Assembly: GCF_002879855.1 (NCBI RefSeq)
Contig: NZ_PNYB01000027.1
Span: 1 to 64,000 of the forward strand
DNA length: 64,000 nucleotides
DNA from: Trinickia soli
Lineage (GTDB): Bacteria; Pseudomonadota; Gammaproteobacteria; Burkholderiales; Burkholderiaceae
Direction: 5' to 3'
Both the position numbers and the translations under genes were made by a program. Under the pieces are notes generated by a model. That model saw only the letters and a list, made by a program, of their open reading frames with translations, made no database searches and was not told the DNA's origin. Positions 1 to 9,422 of this stretch are shown one piece after another (the stretch's first letter is position 1; the number at the start of each line of letters is the position of its first letter).

Positions 1-442
1 GTCATGATTCGGCTCCTGTTGAAGAACGAGGCGGATTGCCTCATTCGCCAACATAAAGCCGCGTGACCGGCCTCTCCCTGACCTCCAGCGCCGGACCGTA
101 GCCCCTACCGCGCGAGCGGTTTAGTCCGTCGGCCAATTTGAGACACTCGACGTCGCTGCCTAGATCGTCAACAATCTGTGCGTTCAAGACTGCAGCAACG
201 CAATTGCACCCGACTACGGGACGAATATGGGCTTACGGGGCATGATTTTGGGAGGCAGGGACAAGGGAGTCACCTGGACGCGCCTTGCTTTCGGGAAGTG
301 AGGGCCGGTGTGGCGGTGTCCTTTCGGCCAAGAACCGTCACTCGCGCGCGACGTTCCTTGGACATCTAATCGTCGCCCTGCCCCCTGTGAGGGGCCATTT
401 CGAACGCCGCGCCTCCCCTGTCCAGCCGCGTCCCAAATCATT
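1..442. other. No recognisable gene at window start
   Basis: Several short open frames occur on both strands, but none has family-like sequence or a convincing ribosome binding site. A plus-strand frame open from the window edge to TGA at 64-66 could be the last 21 codons of an upstream gene, but an open run this short is expected by chance. The stretch is best treated as intergenic DNA upstream of the DUF262 gene. Confidence 0.5.
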
Positions 443-471
443 TTGCGCTGTCTCAGTGGCATGCGTACAAT
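443..471 (+). promoter_or_regulatory. Candidate sigma70 promoter for the DUF262 gene
   Basis: TTGCGC at 443-448 and TACAAT at 466-471 are 17 bp apart. Transcription would start near 478, giving a leader of about 40 nt before the GTG at 517. Prediction by eye only. Confidence 0.5.
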
Positions 472-516
472 CCGCGCAGTTATCGGAAGAAAACAGCGTG
501 TTCGGGGAGCATAAAA

Positions 517-2415
517 GTGCAAATTACGTTTGACAGGAAGACAGTTAATACTTGTTTGCAGCAGAAATTTGTTCTTCCAACGTATCAGCGAGACTATAAG
601 TGGGAGCCCAAGCATCTTCAGGAACTCCTGGCCGACGTGCAAGAGGCGTTTCTTGTGCAGTGGAAGCCCGCGCACGGGCGAAAGGACGTATTAGGTTACG
701 ACCAATATTTCCTCGGCACGATAATTACGACGCAGGTTGCCCAAGGTGGGAAGGCTATTGTGGACGGCCAGCAACGAATAACCACTTTAACCTTGTTGCT
801 TTCCTACGTTCATCGCCTTTCGCAGAAGCATCCGAATGCGGCTTTCTCTCCGGTCGATCAAACAATCCGCCGGAAAGTCGCGGGGCAGAGCGAATTCAAC
901 CTCGACTTGGACGCCGCACGCCACCGGCTGTTTGACCTTCTGGTTGACGGGCCGGAAGACGACGAGGACCTGGCTGCGGAAGTGGATTCGATTCCGGATA
1001 AAGACCCGGGGACGGAACAACTGTGGGCGTTGTATCAAGAGATCGAAAACTGCTTGGAAGCAGAGATTACGACGAACAACCTTCTCCCACATTTTTTTGA
1101 TTTTTTGACTGAATGCGTGTGCATGTTCGAGATCGGGGTGCCGCGCGAACAAGACGGACATAAAGTCTTCGTTACGATGAACGATCGAGGATTGAAACTC
1201 AGCCCGATCGACTTGTTGAAGGGTTTCTTGCTTTCGAGTATCTCAACCGACGAGGAAAACCATGCTGCACATGCTAAGTGGACGGAGTGTATCCAAAAGC
1301 TGAAGGCTCTCGGGAGCGACGAAGATTCGAATTTCTTCAAGACGTGGATTCGAGGTCAGTTCGCTGTCACTATTCGGGGAAAGAAACGTGGAGACGCCCC
1401 GGGGGATTTTGAGTTGGTCGGTGATAGCTATCACCGGTGGGTAATGGATAACAAAGAGCTGATCGGGCTAAGGACCAGTGACGATTTTTCGAATCTGCTT
1501 ACTGGGACGTTGCCATACTTTGTTGATCTTTATTGTCGTGTCAAGCGATGTGAAATCTCTCTGCAGGATAGTCTGCCGCACGTTTTTTATAATGGCGCAC
1601 GTGATCTGACGCTTCAGACGATGGTCATTATTAGCGCCGTCAAAGCCACTGACACGAGCTCCGAGGCAACAAAAAAAATAAAGGCAATTTCCTATTTCCT
1701 TGATTATCTGGCGGTTGTCCGAACGCTAAACGGGAAGGAGAACACCTACGACAACATCAGAGACTTAGTCTTTGATATTGCGAAGGAAGTGCGCGACTTG
1801 GACTTGCAAGATCTTCGGGCCAAATTGGTGGCACGAATGGATTCTGAACGAGACAAGCTGTCTGCACTTGTCAATGTGTCATACGACAACGTGAAGCGTC
1901 AGAATCTGCTTCATATTTTAGCGCGGCTTGCTGATTATCTTGAAAAATCGGCGGACCAGACTAATAAGGTCGGTTTCGCCGACTTTGTCGATCGAACGCG
2001 GGATTCGCGCACATTCGATGTCGAACACATGATTGCTGACAATATGGCAGACGCGAATGCGGACATAACGGCAGCGGGAGGGCAGCCGTTTGGCTCCCCG
2101 TCTGAGTTTGCCGCTGCGCGGAATGGCGTTGGTGGGTTGATTCTGTTGCCGCGCGGGCGAAATAGGTCGATGCGAGCGATGGCTTACAGTGAGAAACTTC
2201 AGCGCTACGCCAATGAAAACATCTTGGCTCAAACGCTTACGGCTTCGTTCTATTTGAATCAGCCGAATTGGGCACGCTTCTCCGAAGAGACTGGGATCAC
2301 TTCCCAAGCCGAGCCGTGTGCTGATGCGGCAACTCTTGGGCGGCGGGCGGAATTTTATCTGGCCTTAGCTAGCAAGATTTGGTCGAAGGAGAATCTCGAA
2401 CGGCTGTTTCAATAG
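517..2415 (+). CDS. DUF262/DUF1524 protein, GmrSD-like (probable type IV restriction or related defence)
   Basis: The 632-residue protein has an N-terminal DUF262 (GmrS-like) domain: YQRDYKWEP lies near residue 24, the DGQQRITTL signature near residue 88, and VFVTMNDRGLKLSPIDLLKG near residues 215-235. The C-terminal part carries FDVEHMIADN and GGLILLPRGRNRSM, as in DUF1524, which has an HNH-type nuclease fold. The single-chain DUF262-DUF1524 arrangement matches GmrSD/BrxU-type enzymes, which use NTP to cut modified DNA; whether this one does is inference. Start chosen: GTG at 517, with GGGGAG at 504-509, seven bases upstream. The gene is visibly AT-richer than the core genes around it and stands alone, with no methyltransferase or BREX partner in view, so horizontal acquisition is likely. 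Confidence 0.85.
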   Translation: MQITFDRKTVNTCLQQKFVLPTYQRDYKWEPKHLQELLADVQEAFLVQWKPAHGRKDVLGYDQYFLGTIITTQVAQGGKAIVDGQQRITTLTLLLSYVHRLSQKHPNAAFSPVDQTIRRKVAGQSEFNLDLDAARHRLFDLLVDGPEDDEDLAAEVDSIPDKDPGTEQLWALYQEIENCLEAEITTNNLLPHFFDFLTECVCMFEIGVPREQDGHKVFVTMNDRGLKLSPIDLLKGFLLSSISTDEENHAAHAKWTECIQKLKALGSDEDSNFFKTWIRGQFAVTIRGKKRGDAPGDFELVGDSYHRWVMDNKELIGLRTSDDFSNLLTGTLPYFVDLYCRVKRCEISLQDSLPHVFYNGARDLTLQTMVIISAVKATDTSSEATKKIKAISYFLDYLAVVRTLNGKENTYDNIRDLVFDIAKEVRDLDLQDLRAKLVARMDSERDKLSALVNVSYDNVKRQNLLHILARLADYLEKSADQTNKVGFADFVDRTRDSRTFDVEHMIADNMADANADITAAGGQPFGSPSEFAAARNGVGGLILLPRGRNRSMRAMAYSEKLQRYANENILAQTLTASFYLNQPNWARFSEETGITSQAEPCADAATLGRRAEFYLALASKIWSKENLERLFQ

Positions 2416-2685
2416 CCCGCGCGCCAGTTCATCGCTGAAGTGTCACTTTATGGCGTGCCGGGGTCACAGCAATGAACACTCGCTGACGCGTGATGGGCAG
2501 GAAGGGGGTGACGCCAAGGTGCTCAGTGAATGGCTGCTGTAGTCAGGGAACCGCCGTTATGCCCGATCTATGTCCAAGGACGGAAACGGGTCGATCAGCG
2601 TCGGACGATCCGATTGCACATGGTGCCGGCTGGTTGTTGCGATGCAGTATGCAACAGGGCGCATCAACTCCCTAATACGGATACC
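2416..2685. other. Intergenic, no gene seen
   Basis: This lies between the convergent DUF262 gene and metK. No open frame here has convincing protein character. It might hold decayed sequence from the acquisition of the neighbouring gene, but I recognise nothing specific in it. Confidence 0.4.
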
Positions 2686-2687
2686 CC

Positions 2688-2717
2688 AAAAAGCAAACCC
2701 CGGCGACGGCCGGGGTT
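2688..2717 (-). terminator. Rho-independent terminator of metK
   Basis: A perfect 8-bp stem AACCCCGG / CCGGGGTT (2696-2703 with 2710-2717) and a 6-nt loop are followed on the minus strand by TTGCTTTTT. It lies about 70 bases downstream of the metK stop. Confidence 0.85.
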
Positions 2718-2783
2718 CTGTGCTTGGCGGCGCGATCGCCTATGAGGCACGGCGATGCCGTGCCACATGTCATGCCACTTCGG

Positions 2784-3971
2784 TCACGCCAGTTCTGCCA
2801 CCGGCTCCGTGCCTGCCGCCTCGGCCAATGCGAGCGCCTTGTCGGTCGCTTCCCACGAGAACTCCGGCTCTTCGCGGCCGAAGTGGCCGTAGGCCGCCGT
2901 CTTCTCATAGACGGGACGCAGCAGATCGAGCATCTGGATGATGCCCTTCGGACGCAGGTCGAAATGCTCGCGCACGAGCGCCGTGATCGTCGCATCGGAC
3001 ACGCGGCCCGTGCCGAACGTGTTGACCATGACCGAAGTCGGCTGGGCCACGCCGATCGCGTACGAGACCTGGATCAGGCAGCGCGACGCGAGGCCTGCCG
3101 CGACGATGTTCTTCGCCACGTAACGGCCGGCGTATGCAGCCGAACGATCCACCTTCGACGGGTCCTTGCCCGAGAACGCACCGCCGCCATGCGGCGCAGC
3201 ACCGCCGTACGTATCGACGATGATCTTGCGGCCCGTCAAACCGCAGTCGCCTTGCGGGCCGCCGATGACGAAACGGCCGGTCGGGTTGACGAGGAACTTG
3301 ATGTCGCCCTTGATCAGATCGGCAGGCAGCGTCGGCTTGATCACTTCTTCGATGACGGCTTCGCGCAGCGTCGCGAGTTCGATATCGGGCGAATGCTGCG
3401 TCGAAAGCACAACCGTGTCGATCGAATGCGGCTTGCCGTCGACATAGCGCACCGTCACTTGCGACTTCGCATCGGGACGCAGCCACGGCAGACGCCCGTC
3501 GCGGCGCAGGCACGCCTGACGCTCGACGAGACGATGCGACAGGTGGATCGGCAACGGCATCAGCTCAGGCGTTTCGTCGCAGGCATAGCCGAACATCAAG
3601 CCCTGGTCGCCCGCGCCTTGATCGAGGTTGTTGTCGTGCGCGCGATCGACGCCTTGGGCGATGTCCGGCGATTGCTTGTCGTAGGCGACGAGCACCGCGC
3701 AGCCGCGGTAATCGATGCCGTAATCAGTGTTGTCGTAGCCGATGCGCTTGATCGTGTCGCGCGCGATCTGGATGTAGTCGACGTTGGCCGTCGTCGTGAT
3801 TTCGCCGGCCAGAACGACGAGCCCCGTGTTGCACAGCGTTTCGGCGGCAACACGCGAATATTTGTCTTGCGAAAGAATGGCGTCGAGAATGGCGTCAGAG
3901 ATCTGATCGGCGACCTTGTCGGGATGGCCTTCAGAGACGGATTCAGACGTGAAGAGATAGTCGTTTGCCAC
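2784..3971 (-). CDS. metK: S-adenosylmethionine synthetase
   Basis: Makes S-adenosylmethionine from methionine and ATP in the cytoplasm. The 395-residue length is typical. The N-terminus reads [20 protein letters not shown], the family's ATP-binding start. Later motifs include [14 protein letters not shown] (near residue 120), the phosphate-binding [20 protein letters not shown] (near 260) and DVFA-like C-terminal elements. The start is GTG at 3971, preceded by AAGGAG eight bases away. It is divergent from the lipid A acyltransferase gene and has a leader of roughly 146 nt with strong inverted repeats (see separate entry). It ends at a clear intrinsic terminator and appears monocistronic. Confidence 0.97.
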   Translation of the reverse strand: MANDYLFTSESVSEGHPDKVADQISDAILDAILSQDKYSRVAAETLCNTGLVVLAGEITTTANVDYIQIARDTIKRIGYDNTDYGIDYRGCAVLVAYDKQSPDIAQGVDRAHDNNLDQGAGDQGLMFGYACDETPELMPLPIHLSHRLVERQACLRRDGRLPWLRPDAKSQVTVRYVDGKPHSIDTVVLSTQHSPDIELATLREAVIEEVIKPTLPADLIKGDIKFLVNPTGRFVIGGPQGDCGLTGRKIIVDTYGGAAPHGGGAFSGKDPSKVDRSAAYAGRYVAKNIVAAGLASRCLIQVSYAIGVAQPTSVMVNTFGTGRVSDATITALVREHFDLRPKGIIQMLDLLRPVYEKTAAYGHFGREEPEFSWEATDKALALAEAAGTEPVAELA

Positions 3972-4120
3972 GTTGCAGACTCCTTGGTTACGGTGTTGAG
4001 TTCACGTAGCCAGCTTCGGGAGCCTGAAGCGGCGACGCTTTAGCGGATTCCTGTCTCCATCGGACGCTGCTGGCGCCCGGTGGCTTCGCCCCGCAAGTTG
4101 TCTATTAACTCGGCGAAGCC
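3972..4120 (-). ncRNA. Structured 5' leader of metK, candidate cis-regulatory RNA
   Basis: Read on the minus strand, the leader begins with a perfect 9-bp inverted repeat, GGCTTCGCC (4112-4120) pairing with GGCGAAGCC (4082-4090), with AGTT/AACT nested inside. A second long-range pair, GCCAGC (4069-4074) with GCTGGC (4009-4014), encloses a segment with mutually exclusive pairings: GGAG with CTCC, or GCTTC with GAAGC. A small CGC-TAAA-GCG hairpin also lies inside. Alternative pairings before a SAM synthetase gene suggest SAM- or methionine-responsive control, but I could not match the core to a riboswitch class I know. Confidence 0.45.
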
Positions 4121-4123
4121 CGT

Positions 4124-4152
4124 ATTATAGCGGCTTCTCGAAATTGTCGCAG
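4124..4152 (-). promoter_or_regulatory. Candidate metK promoter
   Basis: A consensus TATAAT lies on the minus strand at 4129-4124. Only a weak -35 (CTGCGA or TGCGAC) lies 16-17 bp upstream. Predicted transcription start is near 4117. Confidence 0.55.
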
Positions 4153-4285
4153 AGCGAATTGCCGTGCCTTTTTCCTTCTATTCACCCCATTGCGCATTCC
4201 ATTGCCCGCCGCGCCCGTCCTTGCCCCTGGCCGCCGCGCCGCAGCAGCGCGCCGGATCGACCCGCTTCCCGTTCGAGGCCCGCGC

Positions 4286-5173
4286 ATGTTGAGGCGGATC
4301 GGCACAAAGGTGGGCATCGCCTTCCTCAGGTTCCTGGCGATCCTGCCGTACGGTTTCGTCGCGCGGCTGGGCGATGGCCTCGGCTGGCTGCTCTATCAGA
4401 TTCCCAGCAAGCGCCGGCGCATCGTTCACACGAACCTCGCGCTCTGCTTCCCGCAATGGAGCGAGGAAAAGCGCAAGGACATCGCGCAGAAGCACTTCCG
4501 TCACGCGATCCGCAGTTATGTCGAGCGCAGCGTGCAGTGGTTCGGCTCGCTGGAGAAACTCACGAAGCTCGTCGAAGTCGACAGCGAAGTCGATTTGACC
4601 GATCCCGACATGCCGCCCACATTGCTGCTCGGCTTTCACTTCGTCGGCATCGAAGCGGGCTCCGTGTTCATCAACGTCGCATTGCAGCGCCAATGCGCGG
4701 CGCTCTATCAGCCGATGTCCAACCCCGAGCTCGAAGCAATCGCGAAACAGGCGCGCGGCCGGTTCGGCGCCGACATGGCGAGCCGCGCCGACAGCGCCCG
4801 CGTCGTGCTGCGTTGGCTGCGCGAGCGCAAGCCCGTGATGCTGGGCGCCGACATGGACTACGGCTTGCGCAATTCGACCTTCGTGCCGTTCTTCGGCATT
4901 CCGACCTGTACGCTCACCGCGGTCGGCCGCTTCGCGCAGGTCGGGCATGCGCAGGTTTTGCCGTTCATCGGCGAAGTGCTGCCGAACTACAAGGGTTATC
5001 GGCTCAAAGTCTTCAAACCTTGGGCCAACTACCCGACAGGCGACGACGACGCCGACGCGCGTCGCATGAACGCGTTCCTGGAAGAGCAGATTCCGCGCAT
5101 CCCCGAGCAGTATTACTGGGTGCATAAGCGCTTCAAGACGCGGCCGCCGGGCATGCCGAGCGTCTACGATTGA
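4286..5173 (+). CDS. lpxL: Lipid A biosynthesis acyltransferase (LpxL/LpxM family)
   Basis: A member of the HtrB/MsbB family, which moves a secondary acyl chain from acyl-ACP onto Kdo2-lipid A at the inner face of the inner membrane. At 295 residues from the chosen start, the length is normal. A hydrophobic N-terminal segment (residues about 8-28) anchors it, and the catalytic HX4E motif is His118-Glu123 (HFVGIE). Further family motifs are [20 protein letters not shown] and FVPFFGIPT. Start ATG 4286 is preferred over an in-frame ATG at 4190 because GAGG lies seven bases before it and the longer version only adds an Arg/Pro-rich stretch. It is divergent from metK and heads the run toward dapF. 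LpxL versus LpxM specificity cannot be decided here. Confidence 0.9.
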   Translation: MLRRIGTKVGIAFLRFLAILPYGFVARLGDGLGWLLYQIPSKRRRIVHTNLALCFPQWSEEKRKDIAQKHFRHAIRSYVERSVQWFGSLEKLTKLVEVDSEVDLTDPDMPPTLLLGFHFVGIEAGSVFINVALQRQCAALYQPMSNPELEAIAKQARGRFGADMASRADSARVVLRWLRERKPVMLGADMDYGLRNSTFVPFFGIPTCTLTAVGRFAQVGHAQVLPFIGEVLPNYKGYRLKVFKPWANYPTGDDDADARRMNAFLEEQIPRIPEQYYWVHKRFKTRPPGMPSVYD

Positions 5174-5219
5174 GGGGCGATCGGGACGCGCGCCCGACCT
5201 CCCGTACAATACCGGGATC

Positions 5220-6092
5220 ATGAAGCTCAAGTTCACCAAGATGCACGGCGCGGGCAACGACTTCGTCGTGCTCGACGGCTTTAGCCGCCCCCTCGCGCTG
5301 ACGAGCGGCCAGGTGCGCGCGCTCGCCGATCGCCACTTCGGCATCGGCGCCGATCAGCTGCTGCTCGTCGAACGGCCCACCGTCGAAGGCGCCGATTTCA
5401 AGTACCGCATCTTCAACTGCGACGGCGGCGAAGTCGAACATTGCGGCAACGGCGCGCGGTGCTTCGTCAGGTTCGTCCGCGATCGCGGGCTGACCGATAA
5501 GCGCAGCGTGCGCGTGCAGGTTCATGGCGGGCTCATTACGCTGACGGTGCAGGACAACGGCGAAGTCGTCGTCGATATGGGGCAGCCCGTGTTCGAACCC
5601 GCGCTCGTGCCGTTCGACACCGCAGGTTTGACCGGTCGCCCGCAAGGCGCCGGCACGCTTTGGCCCCTCGAAATCGACGGCGCCACGCACTGGATCTCGG
5701 TCGTATCGATGGGCAATCCGCACGCCGTATTGGTCGTCGACGACGTCGCCGCCTTCCCCGTCGCGCAACTCGGCCCGAAGATCGAACACCACGTGCGCTT
5801 TGCGCAACGCGTCAATGCGGGCTTCATGCAAGTACGATCACGCCAGGAAATTGCTTTGCGCGTATTCGAGCGCGGCGCGGGCGAGACGCTCGCGTGCGGC
5901 ACGGGCGCGTGCGCGGCCGTCGCCGCGGGGATTCGGGCGGGCTTGCTCGATTCGCCCGTGACGGTCCATGCGCTCGGCGGGACGCTCACGATCGCCTGGG
6001 ACGGCGCACGCGACGAGCGCGCGCCGCTCATGATGTCGGGCCCCGCCGTCACTGTGTTCGAGGGCGAGATCGATGTCGCCGATCGCGCCTGA
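5220..6092 (+). CDS. dapF: Diaminopimelate epimerase
   Basis: Interconverts LL- and meso-diaminopimelate for lysine and peptidoglycan synthesis, using two cysteines as acid and base. Both are present: Cys75 in EHCGNGAR and Cys226 in [10 protein letters not shown]. The length of 290 residues is slightly long because of an acidic/Gly-rich insertion around residues 135-150. The N-terminus [19 protein letters not shown] is diagnostic. A TACAAT box lies close before the ATG, so the gene may also have its own promoter. It follows the acyltransferase by 46 bases, as expected for envelope precursor genes in this family. Confidence 0.97.
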   Translation: MKLKFTKMHGAGNDFVVLDGFSRPLALTSGQVRALADRHFGIGADQLLLVERPTVEGADFKYRIFNCDGGEVEHCGNGARCFVRFVRDRGLTDKRSVRVQVHGGLITLTVQDNGEVVVDMGQPVFEPALVPFDTAGLTGRPQGAGTLWPLEIDGATHWISVVSMGNPHAVLVVDDVAAFPVAQLGPKIEHHVRFAQRVNAGFMQVRSRQEIALRVFERGAGETLACGTGACAAVAAGIRAGLLDSPVTVHALGGTLTIAWDGARDERAPLMMSGPAVTVFEGEIDVADRA

Positions 6093-6149
6093 TGCGGCGT
6101 CCGCCCTTTTTTCCCGCTCATCCGCTTTGCTCGCCCCTTTTCCGCCACC

Positions 6150-6938
6150 ATGAACGATCGCGAAGTATCCGAATACCTGCTGGCCAATCCGGAATTCTTT
6201 TCGCAGCATGCCGAGCTGCTCGCGGCCATCCGGCTCGCGAACCCGCACGGCAAAGCGGCCGTCTCGCTCCAGGAGCGCCAGATGGACATGCTGCGCGAGA
6301 AGAACAAACTGCTCGAGCGGCGCCTTGCCGAACTGCTGCGCTACGGCCATGAGAACGACAGCATCGCCGCGAAGTTCAACCGCTGGACGGCGCGCGTGAT
6401 CGCCGAACGCGATGCGCACGCGCTGCCGCGCACCGTCGCGCTCGGCCTCATGGAAGTGTTCGACGTGCCGCAGGCGGCGCTGCGTCTGTGGGACGTGGCC
6501 GAGACCTATCGCGACGCCGAATTCGCCCGGCAGGTGGGCGAAGAGGTACGCCTGTTCGCCAATGGCCTCGACGCCCCTTATTGCGGCGTCAACACGGGCT
6601 TCGAAGCGGCGCAGTGGCTGGTCGTCGGCGACCATGCGAGCCTCGCCGTTGCGGGCGAAACCGCCTCCGGCGAGACGGGTGCGAGTGGCGCTGCCGTGCC
6701 GGGCGCAACCCAGTCGGTTGCCTTGCTTGCGCTGCGCGAGCCGCGTTCGAATGGCGGCAATTCAAACGCACTCGCCGGCGAGCAGGAGCAGGACGGCACC
6801 CCCTTGGCCCCGGCGTTCGGCTTGCTGGTCATGGGCTCCCCGGATCCGCGCCGATTCCATGAAGGCATGGCGACCGATTTCCTGATGCAGATCGGCACGC
6901 TGGCGAGCGCGGCGCTGAGCCGCCTGCTCGCACGCTAA
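6150..6938 (+). CDS. DUF484 family protein
   Basis: A 262-residue cytoplasmic protein of the DUF484 family, whose central part has a GAF-like fold and no firmly known function. The N-terminus MNDREVSEYLLANPEFFSQH is typical, followed by a short coiled coil around residues 35-70 (QERQMDMLREKNKLLERRLAEL). The insert around residues 165-215, rich in Gly, Ala and Ser, looks disordered. DUF484 genes usually sit between dapF and xerC, as here (57 bases after dapF, 13 before xerC). This has led to suggestions of a link with chromosome processing, but that is only association. Confidence 0.88.
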   Translation: MNDREVSEYLLANPEFFSQHAELLAAIRLANPHGKAAVSLQERQMDMLREKNKLLERRLAELLRYGHENDSIAAKFNRWTARVIAERDAHALPRTVALGLMEVFDVPQAALRLWDVAETYRDAEFARQVGEEVRLFANGLDAPYCGVNTGFEAAQWLVVGDHASLAVAGETASGETGASGAAVPGATQSVALLALREPRSNGGNSNALAGEQEQDGTPLAPAFGLLVMGSPDPRRFHEGMATDFLMQIGTLASAALSRLLAR

Positions 6939-6951
6939 AGCCGCGGCGCGC

Positions 6952-7905
6952 GTGGCCACGCACGAGCCCCCAGCCGCGTCGCCGGCCGACGCGCAACTGA
7001 TCGCCGACTATCTCTCGGGCCTCGCGCACGCGCGACGCTTGTCGGAGCATACGCTGCGCAGCTACGCGCACGAGCTCGACATGCTCGTGCAACTGGCCAA
7101 CGGCCGGCCGCTGGCGAGCCTGGCGGCGCTCGACATGCGCGGCGCCGTCGCCAGGGCTCATGCCGGCGGGCTTTCCGCGCGCTCGATCGCGCACCGCCTC
7201 TCGGCTTGGCGCGCGTTCTACCGCTGGCTCGCCGATCGCGTCGAGCTACCGGCCAATCCGGTCGCCACGGTGCGCTCGCCCAAGCAACCCAAGCGTCTGC
7301 CCAAAGCACTGTCGGTCGATGACGCGAATGCGCTCATGGAAGCCCGCGGCCCCACCGACGCCGAAGGCCTGCGCGATCATGCGATCCTCGAGCTGTTCTA
7401 CTCTTCGGGGCTGCGGCTGTCCGAACTCGTCGGTCTCGACGCCGCCTTCGCCGAAGGGGGCGGATACCGCTCGGCCGGGTGGCTCGACATCGCGTCGGCC
7501 GAAGTGACCGTGCTCGGCAAAGGCAAACGGCTGCGCACCGTGCCGGTCGGCAGCAAGGCGATCGAGGCGCTGGCCGCCTGGCTCGCGGTGCGCGGCCAGT
7601 TCGTGAAGGCCGATCCGCATCCGCTGTTCCTCTCAGTGCGCGGCGCGCGCATGTCGCCGAACGTGGTGCGCGAACGCGTGAAGCGCGCCGCGCTCGCGGC
7701 CGGCATCCCCGCCAACGTGCATCCGCACGTGCTGCGCCACTCCTTCGCCACGCACGTGCTGCAATCGAGCGGCGATCTGCGGGCCGTGCAGGAGCTGCTC
7801 GGCCATGCGAGCGTGGCGGCGACGCAGATCTACACCTCGCTCGACTTTCAACATCTGGCGCGGATCTACGACACGGCGCACCCGCGCGCCAAGAAGCGCG
7901 ATTGA
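6952..7905 (+). CDS. xerC: Tyrosine site-specific recombinase XerC
   Basis: XerC resolves chromosome dimers at dif together with XerD. The 317-residue protein has the N-terminal core-binding SAM-like domain (residues about 10-100) and a catalytic domain containing all expected residues: Arg155 (SSGLRLSELVGL), Lys190, His259 and Arg262 (HVLRHSFATH), His285 (LGHAS) and nucleophile Tyr294 (QIYTSLDF). The start is GTG at 6952, just after the DUF484 stop. Its place after dapF and DUF484 identifies it as housekeeping XerC rather than a phage or integron integrase. It is a little longer than usual because of a Gly-rich loop near residues 166-176. Confidence 0.96.
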   Translation: MATHEPPAASPADAQLIADYLSGLAHARRLSEHTLRSYAHELDMLVQLANGRPLASLAALDMRGAVARAHAGGLSARSIAHRLSAWRAFYRWLADRVELPANPVATVRSPKQPKRLPKALSVDDANALMEARGPTDAEGLRDHAILELFYSSGLRLSELVGLDAAFAEGGGYRSAGWLDIASAEVTVLGKGKRLRTVPVGSKAIEALAAWLAVRGQFVKADPHPLFLSVRGARMSPNVVRERVKRAALAAGIPANVHPHVLRHSFATHVLQSSGDLRAVQELLGHASVAATQIYTSLDFQHLARIYDTAHPRAKKRD

Positions 7906-7975
7906 CGCTCAAGCCCGCGGCCGGCGGCGCACACGCCGCATCAGCACCGCTCAACCCTGTTTTCCGAACTGACCG

Positions 7976-9208
7976 ATGAACACCGTTACGCTCAAGCCCT
8001 CGAAGGAAAAATCGCTGCTACGCCGCCATCCGTGGGTGTACGCCAACGCGATCGAGCGCGTCGAGGGCAAGCCCGCGCTGGGGGCGACCGTCATCGTGCG
8101 CGCCCACGACGGCCGCTTTCTGGCGCGGGCGGCATACAGCCCGCATTCGCAGATCCGACTGCGCGTTTGGAGCTTCGACGAAGCCGAGCCGATCGACCAC
8201 GCATTTTTCAAGCGACGCGTGCAACGCGCCGTGGCCCATCGGCAAGCGTTCGTGCGCGACACGGGCGCCGTGCGGCTCATTTTTGGAGAAGCCGACGGCC
8301 TGCCCGGGCTGATCGTCGACCACTACGTCGAAGACGTCACCGGCGACTTGAGCGGCGACGCGGGCGGCGGCGCGGGCCGCGGCCAACTGGTCTGTCAGTT
8401 CATGGCCGCCGGCGTCGAAGCGTGGAAGGAGGCGATCGTCGCCGCGCTCGTCGGGGCGACCGGATGCCCGCATGTCTACGAGCGCTCGGACGTGTCGATC
8501 CGCGAGAAGGAAGGCCTGCAGCAAACGACGGGCGTCCTGGCCGGCGACGCGCCGCCCGATACGCTGGTTACGCGCGAGAACGGCGTGCGCTACCACGTCG
8601 ACGTCCGCTCCGGCCACAAAACCGGCTTTTATGTCGATCAGCGCGATAATCGTGCGCTCGTGCAGGCCTATGCGGCCGGGCGCGACGTGCTGAACTGCTT
8701 TTGCTATACGGGCGGATTTTCTCTGGCGGCATTGGGCGGCGGCGCACGGCGCGTCGTCTCCATCGATTCATCGGGCGAGGCCCTTGCGCTGGCGCGGGCC
8801 AATGTCGAGGTAAACGGCTTTGACGCCGAGCGCGCACAGTGGCTCGACGCCGATGCGTTCCGCACGTTGCGCAGCCTCGTCGACGAAGGGGAGCGGTTTG
8901 ACCTCGTGGTGCTCGACCCGCCGAAGTTCGCGCCGGCGCGCGAGCACGTCGATCGGGCGGCGCGCGCTTATAAGGACATCAATCTGTCGGGCTTCAAGCT
9001 GCTGCGGCCGGGCGGCCTGCTGTTCACGTATTCCTGTTCGGGCGCGATCGATGCCGAGCTGTTCCAAAAGATCGTCGCCGGCGCGGCGGCCGACGCGCGC
9101 GTGGACGCACGAATCCTGAAGCGCCTGGGTGCGGGACTCGATCATCCGCTGCTCGCGGCGTTTCCCGAAGGCGAATATCTGAAGGGGTTGCTGTTGCAAA
9201 TCGTGTGA
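7976..9208 (+). CDS. rlmI: 23S rRNA m5C methyltransferase, RlmI-like
   Basis: A SAM-dependent RNA methyltransferase of the RlmI (YccW) type, which methylates 23S rRNA at C1962 in E. coli. At 410 residues it has an N-terminal PUA-like domain (LKPSKEKSLLRRHPWVYANAI), a linker with FGEADGLPGLIVDHY, and a Rossmann methyltransferase domain with DVLNCFCYTGGFSLAAL and VVLDPPKFAP. TYSCSG near the C-terminus provides the candidate catalytic cysteine. A Gly/Asp-rich insertion of about 20 residues follows the DHY motif (around 8333-8395) and looks like a flexible loop. The gene is 70 bases downstream of xerC and may be cotranscribed. Confidence 0.9.
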   Translation: MNTVTLKPSKEKSLLRRHPWVYANAIERVEGKPALGATVIVRAHDGRFLARAAYSPHSQIRLRVWSFDEAEPIDHAFFKRRVQRAVAHRQAFVRDTGAVRLIFGEADGLPGLIVDHYVEDVTGDLSGDAGGGAGRGQLVCQFMAAGVEAWKEAIVAALVGATGCPHVYERSDVSIREKEGLQQTTGVLAGDAPPDTLVTRENGVRYHVDVRSGHKTGFYVDQRDNRALVQAYAAGRDVLNCFCYTGGFSLAALGGGARRVVSIDSSGEALALARANVEVNGFDAERAQWLDADAFRTLRSLVDEGERFDLVVLDPPKFAPAREHVDRAARAYKDINLSGFKLLRPGGLLFTYSCSGAIDAELFQKIVAGAAADARVDARILKRLGAGLDHPLLAAFPEGEYLKGLLLQIV

Positions 9209-9422
9209 GCGTCCCCATTTGGGAGGCGCTTGTAGTGGCGGCGGCTTAGTGGCGGCGGTTTCTGGCAGGCCCGCCCTGCCCGGCACGCGCGGCTTGTCGT
9301 CGCGCCGGCGCATCTGCTTCGGCCTGGGCCGGCGCAAAAGCATCCGCGCCGGTATGCTTCAGTATTTTCGTGGTCGGCTCTCGTGAACCGTCCCTGATTT
9401 CCGACTCATAGGCGATTTGAAC

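Noticed and set aside
2416-2685. Insertion-sequence remnant next to the DUF262 gene
   Set aside because: No transposase similarity and no matching terminal repeats or target duplication could be found by eye.
2724-4043. Long plus-strand open frame opposite metK
   Set aside because: It mirrors metK codon structure, has Arg/Ala/Asp-rich composition and no family motifs; metK on the other strand is unambiguous.
3972-4120. Assignment of the metK leader to SAM-I, SAM-II or SAH riboswitches
   Set aside because: The conserved cores I know for these classes are not present; only an unclassified structured leader can be claimed.
6952-7905. Tyrosine recombinase considered as a mobile-element integrase
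   Set aside because: Sequence and position after dapF-DUF484 fit housekeeping XerC; no att sites or cargo genes adjoin it.
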